Positions 23,962 through 32,953 are shown, counted from the first letter of the stretch. The stretch: 48,985 nt of DNA from UMGS1370 sp963557065 (GCA_963557065.1 CAUWCT010000047.1:1-48985); one strand, 5' to 3'. Numbers and translations: made by a program. Notes: generated from the letters alone by a model not told the origin.

Positions 23962-25908
23962 CTATTTTTTGCCGGTTCTTTTTTTCCCATGAATCTGTAC
24001 AACTGCTCTGGCTTCTTTGGTCAGTTCTTTTGGTTCCGGAATCCGTCCCACCACATTGTCCGTCAGCCAGTCCATAGAGACAATTTCTGCCGGAGTCAGG
24101 ACTTCTCCTTTGGAGCACATAATGGCGCCGTCCTGGGCAGTGACAATTCCCTCAAAGGGATAAAAATCATTTCTGCATATAGCGCGCTTTAAAAGAGAAA
24201 CCAGATGCTTGGTGCCCTCCGGAGTTCTGGTGCTGTAGGCTACATCTATAACATCTGCCGACATGCCCCAGTAATAGTTTAACGCCTGATCCTTTTTGGC
24301 TTCCCCTGCTGTCCATCCTCCATTTAAGATCTGCCGCAGAATCTTTTCATAGTATTTTCCCCAGTTCCAGATAGGAGCCGCCAGGTTTTCCACCTCGTCT
24401 TCGTATTTCCGATATAAGCCGAAGAGTCTGTTTTCTTCAATCGGAGTAATGCTGTCCTTTCCGGATATCATCCGGATGCCCTTGTCCGCCAGGGCTTTTT
24501 CCGCATCATGGCCTTTTATGGTAGACCACTCCAGGTATACTTTTGCCCTGGGGTTGATCATTCTGGCCCCCAATGCAAATGCGTTAATATTGGCCATCAT
24601 GCCGTAAATCGGATAATCTGCCAGATACCCCAGTTCGTCGCTTTCTGACAGACTGGCGGCGATAGCGCCTATCAAAAACTTGGCCTCATACATCCGGCCA
24701 TAATAGGTGCGGATGGCCTTGTGAGACGCGTTGACCGAACAGTTTAAAATCTTGACATCCGGGTGAAGCACTGCTGCTTTCAGGCTGACCGTCGCCATCT
24801 GGGGAGTGGTGGTAAAAATAACCGTATTCCCTGCTGAAATTGCCAGTTCAATAGCCTGCATAGCCTCTTCGCTGGTATTGGCATTGTCAATGTGAGTGGT
24901 GGTAACTTTTCCGGAAAGCGCCTGCTCTACAGAAAGACGCCCCAGTTCATGGCTGTAGGTCCAGTTGGAAGTCTCCGGATTTTTCGCATTAATAAAAGCG
25001 ATTTTTAAATTAGACGGTGCTGAAGAAGGAATCAGAAAATCCCAGAGTTTTGCTGTCCCTTTGCTGTTTTCCTTTTCCGGCTCTTCTACCAGATTAACCG
25101 CATTGTCCTGATAGGACAGATGGATTTCCTCCCAGAACCGTCCCAGTTCTTCCCGTAAATCATCATCTGAAACCCGTTCTAAATGGTGCATTCCAAAGGT
25201 TTCCAGATACACTAACATGGCATCCGCCGGGGTGATAGGAAGGGCTTTTCCGCCTTTTTCCTCAAAAATCGACCGGAATCTGGCATAAGCGGCTTTTGCC
25301 CGAACCCGCTCTTCCTGCGCCCAGGGAATATCGATTCCAAATCCGGTTGCTTTTAAAAACCTTTTAAAACTTCCCTCTTTTGAAAACCAGATCTCATTGA
25401 TTCCCGTAATTTTATAAAATTCCAGAAATTCATAATAAATTTTATTTTCCAGGGAATCGCTGCGTTTCGGCACAATTCTGGTCACATATCCATGAATGCT
25501 GACCGCCCCTACATATTTTAAAACACTGACCCGCTTATTTCCTTCCTGAACATAAAATTTATTCATAAATTCATAGGCTTTTATGGGATCACGGATTCCC
25601 TCATCTAACTGGGACTGATACAGATTGATCCACTTACTTCCAAACTCTGATTTTGGAGGAAAAAGCGGCAGAAATCCATTAGAAAACGCATTCTGGCGGC
25701 CTGCCGTCTTGGTTCCCGCAATCTGATCCAGCGGAATCTCTACAAGTCCCAGATAACTTTCTGATACAATATCTTCATAAGGCAGCATATCATCCAGTGA
25801 CGGAAGGTATGGATACTGCCCTGCTGATACGCTGGCTCTGTACTGTTTCTGTGCAATTTTTCTTGCCTTTTCATATTCCTGCAGCGGAGTATAAAATTCA
25901 TCAGCCAT
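23962..25908 (-). CDS. ParB-like domain fused to BMP/PnrA-type ligand-binding domain
   Basis: A 648-residue protein without signal peptide or lipobox. Residues about 50-150 resemble a ParB/sulfiredoxin-like fold: LGLVEIPLDQIAGTKTAGRQ, a DEGIRDPIKAYEF stretch, and the box QEGNKRVSVLKYVGA. Residues about 300-560 resemble the BMP/PnrA nucleoside-binding fold of ABC transporter receptors (NLKIAFINAKNPETSNWTYS, NTVIFTTTPQM, EAKFLIGAIAASLSE). BMP domains are normally extracellular lipoproteins, so a cytoplasmic nucleoside-sensing role is inferred. AGGGGG precedes the ATG, and the gene has its own likely promoter. No ABC permease or ATPase genes adjoin. Domain calls are from motif recognition. Confidence 0.75.
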   Translation of the reverse strand: MADEFYTPLQEYEKARKIAQKQYRASVSAGQYPYLPSLDDMLPYEDIVSESYLGLVEIPLDQIAGTKTAGRQNAFSNGFLPLFPPKSEFGSKWINLYQSQLDEGIRDPIKAYEFMNKFYVQEGNKRVSVLKYVGAVSIHGYVTRIVPKRSDSLENKIYYEFLEFYKITGINEIWFSKEGSFKRFLKATGFGIDIPWAQEERVRAKAAYARFRSIFEEKGGKALPITPADAMLVYLETFGMHHLERVSDDDLREELGRFWEEIHLSYQDNAVNLVEEPEKENSKGTAKLWDFLIPSSAPSNLKIAFINAKNPETSNWTYSHELGRLSVEQALSGKVTTTHIDNANTSEEAMQAIELAISAGNTVIFTTTPQMATVSLKAAVLHPDVKILNCSVNASHKAIRTYYGRMYEAKFLIGAIAASLSESDELGYLADYPIYGMMANINAFALGARMINPRAKVYLEWSTIKGHDAEKALADKGIRMISGKDSITPIEENRLFGLYRKYEDEVENLAAPIWNWGKYYEKILRQILNGGWTAGEAKKDQALNYYWGMSADVIDVAYSTRTPEGTKHLVSLLKRAICRNDFYPFEGIVTAQDGAIMCSKGEVLTPAEIVSMDWLTDNVVGRIPEPKELTKEARAVVQIHGKKRTGKK

Positions 25909-25941
25909 AATGGTACCCCCTACTCTGTTTTTCTGCTATCC

Positions 25942-25971
25942 ATTATACTGGAAAAGTGAGACAACTTACAA
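25942..25971 (-). promoter_or_regulatory. Possible promoter of the ParB-like/BMP gene
   Basis: On the minus strand TTGTAA (25971-25966) and TATAAT (25947-25942) are 18 bases apart. The -35 box overlaps the stop codon of the glycerate kinase gene, so the fusion gene is probably transcribed separately. Confidence 0.5.
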
Positions 25972-27114
25972 GCTTTTTGCAAAACATTTTACCAGGCGGA
26001 ATACCTGCTCAGCCGTATCAGAAAGATTTTTCTTTGCTGTATCAGGGTCCATGGCTTCTGTCAGTGAAATCGGGCCGCGGACAATCGGAAACAGTGCGTC
26101 TATCCCCTGCTCATTGCATTTTGTCCCATCCTTTGCGACAGTTCCTCCAAAGGCTGCCACCGGAACTTTATACTTTTTCGCCAGTTTTGCCGCGCCCGCC
26201 GGCGCTTTCCCCATAGCGGTCTGACCATCCAGCTGCCCTTCTCCGGTAATCAGCAGGTCTGCATCTTTTAAATACTTTTCCAGATTGGTCTCTTTTAAAA
26301 CAATCTCTATGCCGGGTTTTAATTTGGCATTGGTAAAGGTGAGAAAGGCAAATCCCATGCCTCCGGCTGCTCCGGCGCCCGGATAGTTTAAATCCGTGTG
26401 GGGAAACTGCTGTTTTGCCAGTTTTCCGTAATGGAACAGCCATTGATCCATCCTGGCAATCTGCTCTCTGTCCGCTCCTTTTTGAGGACCGTAAACTGCG
26501 CTGCATCCCGTTGGGCCGCACAGAGGATTGGTTACATCACAGGCTACCAGAAACTGACACTCTGCAAGTTCCGGCATCACATGGCAGGCGCTGATGCGGC
26601 AAAGTTCGTTTAATCCTTCTGCCCCAAAGGGAATTGGCTGTCCATCTCTGTTTAGCAGGTCATATCCCAGCGCCTGAAGCATTCCCGCTCCGCCGTCATT
26701 GGTCCCGCTGCCTCCAATTCCCACCAGAAACCGGCGGCAGCCCTTTAAAACAGCATCTTTTATCATCTCACCCACGCCATATGTAGTGGTCTTTAACGGA
26801 TTTCTCTCATGTTCCGGAATCAGGGTAAGCCCGGCGGCAGCCGACATTTCCAATACTGCTGTACCGGTTTCTCCAATGATTCCATAACTGCACTCGACTG
26901 GCTTTCCAAGAGGGCCTGTTACGGTTATTGTCTGAAGTATTCCGCCCATTCCTTCTATCAAAGCAGATACGGTTCCCTCACCGCCGTCTGCTAAAGGGCG
27001 GACCACTATCCTGGCTTCATGGTCTGCGCGGCAAATTCCCCTGGCCGCCGCATATCCTGCCTCCATGGAAGTTAAACTCCCTTTAAAGGAATCCATGGCT
27101 ATTACAATCTTCAT
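25966..27114 (-). CDS. Glycerate kinase
   Basis: Phosphorylates glycerate to 2- or 3-phosphoglycerate. A 382-residue class II (GlxK/GarK-type) kinase: starts MKIVIAMDSFKGSLTSMEA, with RPLADGGEGTV, GIGGSGTNDGGAGMLQALG and DLLITGEGQLDGQTAMGKAP. The ATG overlaps the metA stop by four bases (ATGA), giving translational coupling, although glycerate and methionine metabolism share no obvious step. Length and motifs are complete. Confidence 0.94.
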   Translation of the reverse strand: MKIVIAMDSFKGSLTSMEAGYAAARGICRADHEARIVVRPLADGGEGTVSALIEGMGGILQTITVTGPLGKPVECSYGIIGETGTAVLEMSAAAGLTLIPEHERNPLKTTTYGVGEMIKDAVLKGCRRFLVGIGGSGTNDGGAGMLQALGYDLLNRDGQPIPFGAEGLNELCRISACHVMPELAECQFLVACDVTNPLCGPTGCSAVYGPQKGADREQIARMDQWLFHYGKLAKQQFPHTDLNYPGAGAAGGMGFAFLTFTNAKLKPGIEIVLKETNLEKYLKDADLLITGEGQLDGQTAMGKAPAGAAKLAKKYKVPVAAFGGTVAKDGTKCNEQGIDALFPIVRGPISLTEAMDPDTAKKNLSDTAEQVFRLVKCFAKSL

Positions 27115-28034
27115 AGAGACTCATCAACCTCCAGCACATAAGGCGTTGTCTGATACACATAATAATTGAGCCAGTTGGTATAAAGCATGTTGGCAGTGCT
27201 TCTCCACATCAGAGGCGGCACTGAAAAAGGATCGTTATCCACATAGTAATTGACCGGAAGGGATGGGTTTAACCCTTTTTTCAAATCTCTGTGATACTCA
27301 TTGTTTAAAGTCATCCGGTCATATTCCGGGTGTCCCTGGACAAAAATCTGGCTTCCATCCCGGTTCATCACCAGAAAAATACCTGCTTCCTCTGATTTGG
27401 CTGCTATCACCAGTTCTTTTTCCTTTCGGATGTCCTCTTCTTTTACCTCCGTATAGCGGGAATGGGGCGCATAAAAGTAGTCGTTGAAACTTCTGACCAG
27501 AGGAATTTTCCGATCCAGAACCATATGGCTGTACACACCGGAAAGCTTGGTTTTCCGCTCATATTTGGGAATGCCATAGTGATAGTAAAGTCCTGCCTGC
27601 GCTCCCCAGCAGATGTGCATGGTGGACGTAACATGAGTTTTGCTCCACTCCATAATTCTGGTCAGTTCCGGCCAGTAATTGACTTCCTCATACTTTAAAT
27701 GCTCCAGGGGCGCTCCTGTAATAATCATACCGTCATAATGTTTTTTCTGAATGGCGTCAAATGTTATATAAAATTTATTTAAATGGCTGGCCGAAGTGTG
27801 TTTGGACACATGGCTGGAAATCATTAAAAACGTACATTCAATCTGAAGCGGCGTATTGGACAAAGCCCGCAGAAGCTGAGTTTCCGTCTCCTCTTTCAGC
27901 GGCATAAGATTTAAGATTAAAATCTCCAGAGGACGGATATCCTGGCTGACTGCCCTGGTTTCATCCATCATAAATATATTTTCAGATTCCAGTACCGCGC
28001 GGGCCGGCAACTCGTTTTGTATCTTAATGGGCAT
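27111..28034 (-). CDS. metAA: Homoserine O-acetyltransferase of the MetA type
   Basis: Activates homoserine for methionine synthesis. A 307-residue MetA-family enzyme: catalytic Cys142 in ICWGAQAGLYYHYG, and the His/Glu pair in QGHPEYDRMT. Residue 111, in GAPLEHLKYEEV, is Glu; published work on MetA links Glu at 111 to acetyl-CoA use and Gly to succinyl-CoA use. O-acetylhomoserine is therefore the predicted product. Its ATG lies inside the last codons of ligA (11-base overlap) and its stop overlaps the glycerate kinase start. There is no SAM riboswitch in front, so control by methionine would have to act on the operon promoter. Confidence 0.93.
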   Translation of the reverse strand: MPIKIQNELPARAVLESENIFMMDETRAVSQDIRPLEILILNLMPLKEETETQLLRALSNTPLQIECTFLMISSHVSKHTSASHLNKFYITFDAIQKKHYDGMIITGAPLEHLKYEEVNYWPELTRIMEWSKTHVTSTMHICWGAQAGLYYHYGIPKYERKTKLSGVYSHMVLDRKIPLVRSFNDYFYAPHSRYTEVKEEDIRKEKELVIAAKSEEAGIFLVMNRDGSQIFVQGHPEYDRMTLNNEYHRDLKKGLNPSLPVNYYVDNDPFSVPPLMWRSTANMLYTNWLNYYVYQTTPYVLEVDESL

Positions 28035-30003
28035 GAGTTTCTTCCTCCAGCATGTTTAAAAATTCTTCCTCGGAAATAATGGGAATTCCCAGTTCTTTCG
28101 CTTTTTTATTTTTGGAAGAATTGGAAGCAGTATCATTGTTAATCAGATAAGCGGTTTTGGATGTAACGGACCCTGACGCTTTTCCTCCCTCTGCCTCAAT
28201 GACTTCCTGCAGTTTTTTCCGATTTTCAAAATGATTTAAGGTACCGGTGATGACAAAGGTCAATCCTGCCACCTTTCCTCCCTCGTTTATCTCCTGATCC
28301 TTTTCAATCGTCAGTTCTTTCAGCAGATGATCCACTGCCTCATTTTTCTTTTTATCCTGAAAATAGTCAATCCATGCCTGGGCCAAAACGCCTCCAATTC
28401 CGTCTGCTGCGGTCAGCGCCTCCAGATCCCCCTGGCGCATGGCGTTAAAATCGTATCCAAACTGGCGGCACAGTACCTTGGCGTTGGCAAGGCCGATGCC
28501 TGCAATGCCAAGTCCGTAAATAACTCTTGGAAGCGTAGTCTGTCTGGCCTTTTTTATGGATTCCTGGAGATTATCATAGGAACGCTTTCCAAACCCTTCC
28601 ATTTCCACAATGGCATCTTCGTGCTGGTCCAGGTGGAAAATATCTGCATATTCATGGATAAAACCTGCGCCGATAAATTTTTCCAGGGTAGCCTCAGAAA
28701 AGCCGTCAATATTTAGGGCATCTCTGCTGACCAAAAGGGTAAAGCTCTTAATCCTCTTGGCCTGACAGTCCGGATTGGTGCAGTATAAAGATTTTACATC
28801 ATTGGTTTTTCGGATCTGGGTAGGACCGCCGCAGACCGGACAGGTCTTTGGAATATGGCTGACGCCGCTGCGGGTTAAATTATCCCCAATCTGAGGAATA
28901 ATCATATTGGCTTTATACACCGTAATGGTATCCCCCTCTCCCAGAGCCAGGGATTCCAGGATGCTTAGGTTGTGGACACTGGCCCTGCTCACCGTCGTCC
29001 CCTCCAGTTCCACCGGCTCAAATACTGCTACCGGATTGATTAGTCCGGTGCGGGACGGGCTCCACTCAATATAGCTTAACGTGGTTTCCCGAATCTCGTC
29101 CGCCCATTTAAAGGCAATGGAATTGCGGGGGAATTTGGCAGTGCGGCCAAGGGATTCTCCGTAAGCAATATCATCATATAAAAGTACCAGTCCATCAGAA
29201 GGAATATCATGTTCTCCGATTTTTCCGGCAAACCATTCTACTGTCTGAGCAAGAGTTTCTCTGGTTACTTCCCGGTACTCTACCACGTCAAATCCCTGGG
29301 AAGACAGCCACTCAAACTGACTCTTTCTGGAGTTGGAAAAATCTACATTTTCTGCACTTACCAGGGCAAATGCCATAAAGCGGACATTCCGCCGGGCGGT
29401 TATCTGGCTGTTTAACTGGCGGACAGAACCGCTGCACAAGTTTCTGGGATTTTTGTATCTGGCTTCTGCCTCCGGGATCTCCTCATTTATCCGGTTAAAG
29501 TCCGAATAGCGGATAACGGCCTCTCCCCGCAGCACCAGCCTTCCTTTAAAGGGAATGGCAACCGGAACATTTAAAAATACCCTGGCATTATTGGTAATCA
29601 CTTCCCCGATTTCTCCATTTCCCCTGGTAACGGCTTTTACAAGCGTTCCATTTTCATAGGTAAGGACGATAGTAAGTCCATCCATCTTCCAGGACAAAAG
29701 CCCGTTTTGTTCTCCCAGCCAGTCCTTTAATGCTTCCACGTCCTTGGTTTTGTCTAAAGAAAGCATAGGAGACTCATGGGCTTCTTTGGGGAGTTCGGAA
29801 ATCACCTGGTACCCTACTTTCTGGGTAGGACTGGAGGATAAAATGGTGTCGGTCTGCTTTTCCAAATCCAATAACTCATCATAAAGCCTGTCATATTCAA
29901 AATTGCTCATAATCTCGCGGCTTTCCTGATAATACGCCTTTCCCGCTTCCCCTAAAACCGCAGTCAGTTCTTTCATTCTTGCTATTGCCTGATTTTTATC
30001 CAT
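28024..30003 (-). CDS. ligA: NAD+-dependent DNA ligase, divergent
   Basis: Seals nicks in DNA using NAD+. The 659 residues have the LigA order: Ia domain, adenylation domain, OB fold, four-Cys zinc finger (CPVCGG...CTNPDCQAK), HhH repeats (GIGGVLAQ) and a C-terminal BRCT domain. The adenylated Lys is K106 in SWKMDGL. However, the usual Glu two residues before it (CExKxDG) is Ser, TRGDG is TRGNG, and motif IV (DGVVIK) reads DGLVLL with no Lys. The motif V Lys (IAFKW) is kept. It may be a distinct Lachnospiraceae lineage or a second ligase. The gene is followed by metA with an 11-base overlap. Confidence 0.85.
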   Translation of the reverse strand: MDKNQAIARMKELTAVLGEAGKAYYQESREIMSNFEYDRLYDELLDLEKQTDTILSSSPTQKVGYQVISELPKEAHESPMLSLDKTKDVEALKDWLGEQNGLLSWKMDGLTIVLTYENGTLVKAVTRGNGEIGEVITNNARVFLNVPVAIPFKGRLVLRGEAVIRYSDFNRINEEIPEAEARYKNPRNLCSGSVRQLNSQITARRNVRFMAFALVSAENVDFSNSRKSQFEWLSSQGFDVVEYREVTRETLAQTVEWFAGKIGEHDIPSDGLVLLYDDIAYGESLGRTAKFPRNSIAFKWADEIRETTLSYIEWSPSRTGLINPVAVFEPVELEGTTVSRASVHNLSILESLALGEGDTITVYKANMIIPQIGDNLTRSGVSHIPKTCPVCGGPTQIRKTNDVKSLYCTNPDCQAKRIKSFTLLVSRDALNIDGFSEATLEKFIGAGFIHEYADIFHLDQHEDAIVEMEGFGKRSYDNLQESIKKARQTTLPRVIYGLGIAGIGLANAKVLCRQFGYDFNAMRQGDLEALTAADGIGGVLAQAWIDYFQDKKKNEAVDHLLKELTIEKDQEINEGGKVAGLTFVITGTLNHFENRKKLQEVIEAEGGKASGSVTSKTAYLINNDTASNSSKNKKAKELGIPIISEEEFLNMLEEETHAH

Positions 30004-30055
30004 TATGAAGCTTTATCCTTTCTTTTTCCTGATTTTGGAAATTTTTGCCTGCAAG

Positions 30056-30107
30056 TTTCTTGTCCGCCGCAGGCGGCAAGAAGATACATGGCTGAAGTGT
30101 TACGAAT
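30056..30107 (+). repeat. Dispersed hairpin repeat, copy 2
   Basis: TTCTTGTCCGCC (30057-30068) and GGCGGCAAGAA form a stem with a bulged T, followed by GATACATGGCTGAAGTGTTACG. It fills the rluF-ligA gap, and its GTTAC end supplies the stop codon of rluF on the minus strand. Confidence 0.7.
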
Positions 30108-30834
30108 TTGGGATGGCAGGCCCGCTGCGGGAGTTTTCTAAAAGCGCCCGGAGTGTTTTTTCCTCTTTCGGCGTTATGCTGCGGTACTCCCCTGTTTGTA
30201 AGTTTCCCAGTTCCAGATTCATAATACGGATTCTTTTTAACTCCAGGACATGATAACCCAGCGCCTCGCACATCCTTCTAATCTGGCGGTTCAGTCCCTG
30301 GGTTAAAATAATGGAAAATTTATTTTTGTCTAACTTTTGTACCGTGCATGGCCTGGTAATGGTGTCCAGTATGGCAACTCCCGAAGCCATCTTATTTAAA
30401 AATTCTCTGGTAACCGGTTTATCCACCACAACCTCATACTCTTTTTCATGGTAATTTCCTGCCCGCATGATTTTGTTGACCAGATCCCCCTGATTGGTCA
30501 TCAAAAGCAGCCCTTCTGAATCTTTGTCCAGGCGGCCCACCGGATAGATCCGGCAAGGGTAGTTTAAAAATTCTACAATATTTTCTGCCCGATCCTTTTT
30601 AGATGTGGTGCAGACAATCCCTTTCGGCTTATTGACTGCCAGCAGAACAGGAGGATCTTTTTGCTCCACCCGCTCTCCACAGCAGATAATTTCCTGGCCT
30701 TTTGTCACTTTCTGCCCCACATACGCCGGTTTTCCATCTACCAGAATTTTTCCTTCTTCCACCAGACGATCCGCTTCTCTTCTGGAGCAGACGCCCATTT
30801 CACTTAAATATTTATTTAAACGCATCTCCTGCAT
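30100..30834 (-). CDS. rluF: 23S rRNA pseudouridine synthase, RluF type
   Basis: Converts a uridine of 23S rRNA (position 2604 in E. coli numbering for RluF) to pseudouridine. 244 residues: N-terminal S4 domain (MRLNKYLSEMGVCSRREADRLV), catalytic Asp in GRLDKDSEGLLLMTN, and the RluF-like GDLVNKIMRAGNYHEKEY, then QGLNRQIRRMCEALGY. The start has AAGGAA five bases upstream. The stop codon falls inside a dispersed repeat copy, so the last residues (GPAIPNS) may derive from the insertion. RluB is the alternative name, but the GDLVNKI stretch favours RluF. Confidence 0.9.
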   Translation of the reverse strand: MQEMRLNKYLSEMGVCSRREADRLVEEGKILVDGKPAYVGQKVTKGQEIICCGERVEQKDPPVLLAVNKPKGIVCTTSKKDRAENIVEFLNYPCRIYPVGRLDKDSEGLLLMTNQGDLVNKIMRAGNYHEKEYEVVVDKPVTREFLNKMASGVAILDTITRPCTVQKLDKNKFSIILTQGLNRQIRRMCEALGYHVLELKRIRIMNLELGNLQTGEYRSITPKEEKTLRALLENSRSGPAIPNS

Positions 30835-30858
30835 GAAGATTCCTTCTCTTTCTGTCCC

Positions 30859-31896
30859 TTATCTGTCCGAATCGGTTATAAACATCGCATCCCCAAAGGA
30901 AAAGAACCGGTATCTCTCTTCAATGGCCTGCTGATAGGCTGCTAATACGTGTTCTCTTCCTGCCAGTGCAGAAACCAGCATAACCAGAGTGGACTCCGGC
31001 AAATGGAAATTGGTGATAAGACAATCTAAAATCTTAAACCGGTAGCCCGGATAGATAAAAATATCCGTCCAGCCGCTTCCTGCTTTTAAGATTCCATCCT
31101 CTCCTGCCGCAGATTCAATGGTACGGCAGCTTGTAGTCCCAACACAGATGACCCGTCCCCCTGCCGCCTTTGCGTCATTGACCTTTTTGGCTTCGGATTC
31201 CTCCACCATGTAAAATTCAGAATGCATGTGGTGCTCCAGCACATTGTCCACTTTCACCGGACGAAATGTCCCCAGTCCTACATGAAGGGTAACATGGGCG
31301 ATCGTTACTCCCATCTCTTCAATTTCTTTCAGAAGTTCCTTTGTAAAATGCAGGCCGGCCGTCGGCGCTGCTGCAGAACCTTCGTGCTTTGCATAAACAG
31401 TCTGATACCGGTTTTTATCCTGAAGCTGGTGGGTAATATAAGGAGGGAGAGGCATCTGTCCCAGTTCGTCTAAGATTTCTTCAAAAATCCCTTCGTAGTG
31501 GAACTGAATCAGCCGGTTTCCTTCCTCTACCACATCTGTCACAGTAGCAGTTAATCGTCCGTCTCCAAACTCCAGCTTTGTCCCCGGTTTCGCCTTTTTT
31601 CCCGGCTTTACCAGAGTCTCCCATATATCATTTTCCCGCCTCTTTAATAAAAGCACTTCTATCTTTGCGCCGGTGTCTTGCTTGATTCCAAACAATCTGG
31701 CCGGAATTACTTTCGTGTCATTGATTACCAGACAGTCTCCCGGCTTTAAGTATTCCTTAATATCCCGAAAATGTCTGTGCGTTACCTCTCCTGTGGTCTT
31801 ATTCAATACTAAAAGCCTGGAAGCAGAGCGATCCTCCAATGGGTCCTGTGCAATCAGTTCCTGAGGCAAATCAAAATAAAAATCTTTTACATCCAT
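30859..31896 (-). CDS. queA: S-adenosylmethionine:tRNA ribosyltransferase-isomerase
   Basis: Transfers the ribosyl group of SAM to preQ1 in tRNA to make epoxyqueuosine. 345 residues with family motifs: FDLPQELIAQDPLEDR at the start, RHFRDIKEYLKPGDCLVINDTKVIPARL, PTAGLHFTKELL, HVGLGTFRPV and LITNFHLPESTLVMLVSAL near the end. It begins three bases after the acidic membrane protein gene and precedes rluF by 24 bases. tgt is not in the window. Confidence 0.96.
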   Translation of the reverse strand: MDVKDFYFDLPQELIAQDPLEDRSASRLLVLNKTTGEVTHRHFRDIKEYLKPGDCLVINDTKVIPARLFGIKQDTGAKIEVLLLKRRENDIWETLVKPGKKAKPGTKLEFGDGRLTATVTDVVEEGNRLIQFHYEGIFEEILDELGQMPLPPYITHQLQDKNRYQTVYAKHEGSAAAPTAGLHFTKELLKEIEEMGVTIAHVTLHVGLGTFRPVKVDNVLEHHMHSEFYMVEESEAKKVNDAKAAGGRVICVGTTSCRTIESAAGEDGILKAGSGWTDIFIYPGYRFKILDCLITNFHLPESTLVMLVSALAGREHVLAAYQQAIEERYRFFSFGDAMFITDSDR

Positions 31897-31899
31897 GTT

Positions 31900-32886
31900 T
31901 TACTCCCCTTGTGTTTCTTCAGCTGCTGTTTCAGATTCGCTGGCTGCTGTATCGGCCTCGCTGACTGATGTTTCCGTCTCGCTGGCTGCTGTGCCGGCCT
32001 CGCCGCCTGCTGATTCCGTCCCGCTGCTGCCTTCAATCTCAATCTGGATGGCTTCTGTCTCCGCTTTCGCTCCTTCCGGAGAGACGATGGAAACAGCGCT
32101 GTCCTTACTTTCCTGGGTTTCTCCCACAACCGGATTTTTCTGCAAAACTCCATACACGCCAGCCAAATCCGGATCGGTCTCCAATGCCTGCCTTAACCTG
32201 GCGTAAATTTCGGTTCTCAAAAGAATCAGTTCATCCGTCTTTTCGGCTTCTTCAAATTCTTTCAGCACCTCTTCCCCCTGCCTGCTGCTGTCTGCAAGCT
32301 GAAGTGTTCCCTCCTCACCGGGAATCACATATGCGCGGAACAGACCAGGAGCCAGGGTTTCCACATTCTTAAATCTCAGATCATAGCTGACATATACCAG
32401 ATAACTTCCCTCTGCCGTCCCCGGCTTTGTATAACAGACAATGTTTTCATAACCGTCCGTATAGCGGGATGTATAGCGGTACTGACTCTCCAGTGCCTCT
32501 GCTCCCTCCATATCAGCGCGCCCAAACAGGCGGTATACCGTCTCAACATCTGCATTCTGCTTTGCTGTAAAATAGCTGTTAATCAGTTCGTTAACTTCCG
32601 GTATCTGGTCTTTTGCAAAGGTTTCTCCTCCCTCTTCCTGCGGCTGTATCTCCCCGGTTTCTCCTGAATTTTCCCCGGAAGCTGCAGAGTTTTCTTCTGA
32701 AGGCAGTTCTGCCTGGACAGAAGACGGTTCCCCATCCATCCTGTCTTTTCCCGCCAGATTTTTTGCTAATATGACTGCCAGTACCAGAAGAATTATCACA
32801 CCCGGGATGGTAAGCCATTTTAAGTATTTTCTCAGATCGTCTTCTGTAAATGATGAATAACCATACTTATTATCTCTTCTTCTCAA
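31900..32886 (-). CDS. Single-pass membrane protein with acidic low-complexity tail, unknown function
   Basis: A 328-residue protein with a basic N-terminus, one helix (WLTIPGVIILLVLAVILAKNLAG), a Ser/Glu/Gly-rich linker, a folded middle (about 95-225; EVNELINSYFTAKQNADVETVYRLF looks NTF2-like), and a C-terminal tail of about 45 Ala/Ser/Thr/Glu residues with near repeats (AASETETSVSEADTAASESET). The folded part should lie outside the cell. The start is TTG at 32886 with GGAGG eight bases upstream; no suitable in-frame ATG precedes the membrane helix. It leads queA by three bases. I do not recognise a named family. Confidence 0.75.
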   Translation of the reverse strand: MRRRDNKYGYSSFTEDDLRKYLKWLTIPGVIILLVLAVILAKNLAGKDRMDGEPSSVQAELPSEENSAASGENSGETGEIQPQEEGGETFAKDQIPEVNELINSYFTAKQNADVETVYRLFGRADMEGAEALESQYRYTSRYTDGYENIVCYTKPGTAEGSYLVYVSYDLRFKNVETLAPGLFRAYVIPGEEGTLQLADSSRQGEEVLKEFEEAEKTDELILLRTEIYARLRQALETDPDLAGVYGVLQKNPVVGETQESKDSAVSIVSPEGAKAETEAIQIEIEGSSGTESAGGEAGTAASETETSVSEADTAASESETAAEETQGE

Positions 32887-32920
32887 AATTAATTCCTCCG
32901 CTATCTTTTGCTGCTTGAAA

Positions 32921-32943
32921 TGTAACGATTCAGAACTGTTACA
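32921..32943. promoter_or_regulatory. Inverted repeat TGTAAC...GTTACA in the leader
   Basis: Perfect six-base arms enclose 11 bases, between the promoter and the TTG start of the acidic membrane protein gene. On the minus strand the left half reads GTAACAGTTC, the same ten bases that begin the dispersed repeat (copy 1 orientation), so it may be a relic of that repeat or an operator. Confidence 0.35.
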
Positions 32944-32953
32944 CCCTGGAATT

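Noticed and set aside
31915..32035. Tandem repeat array in the 3' end of the acidic membrane protein gene
   Set aside because: Repetition reflects Ala/Ser/Glu/Thr codons of the low-complexity tail; the units are too imperfect to call a separate DNA repeat.
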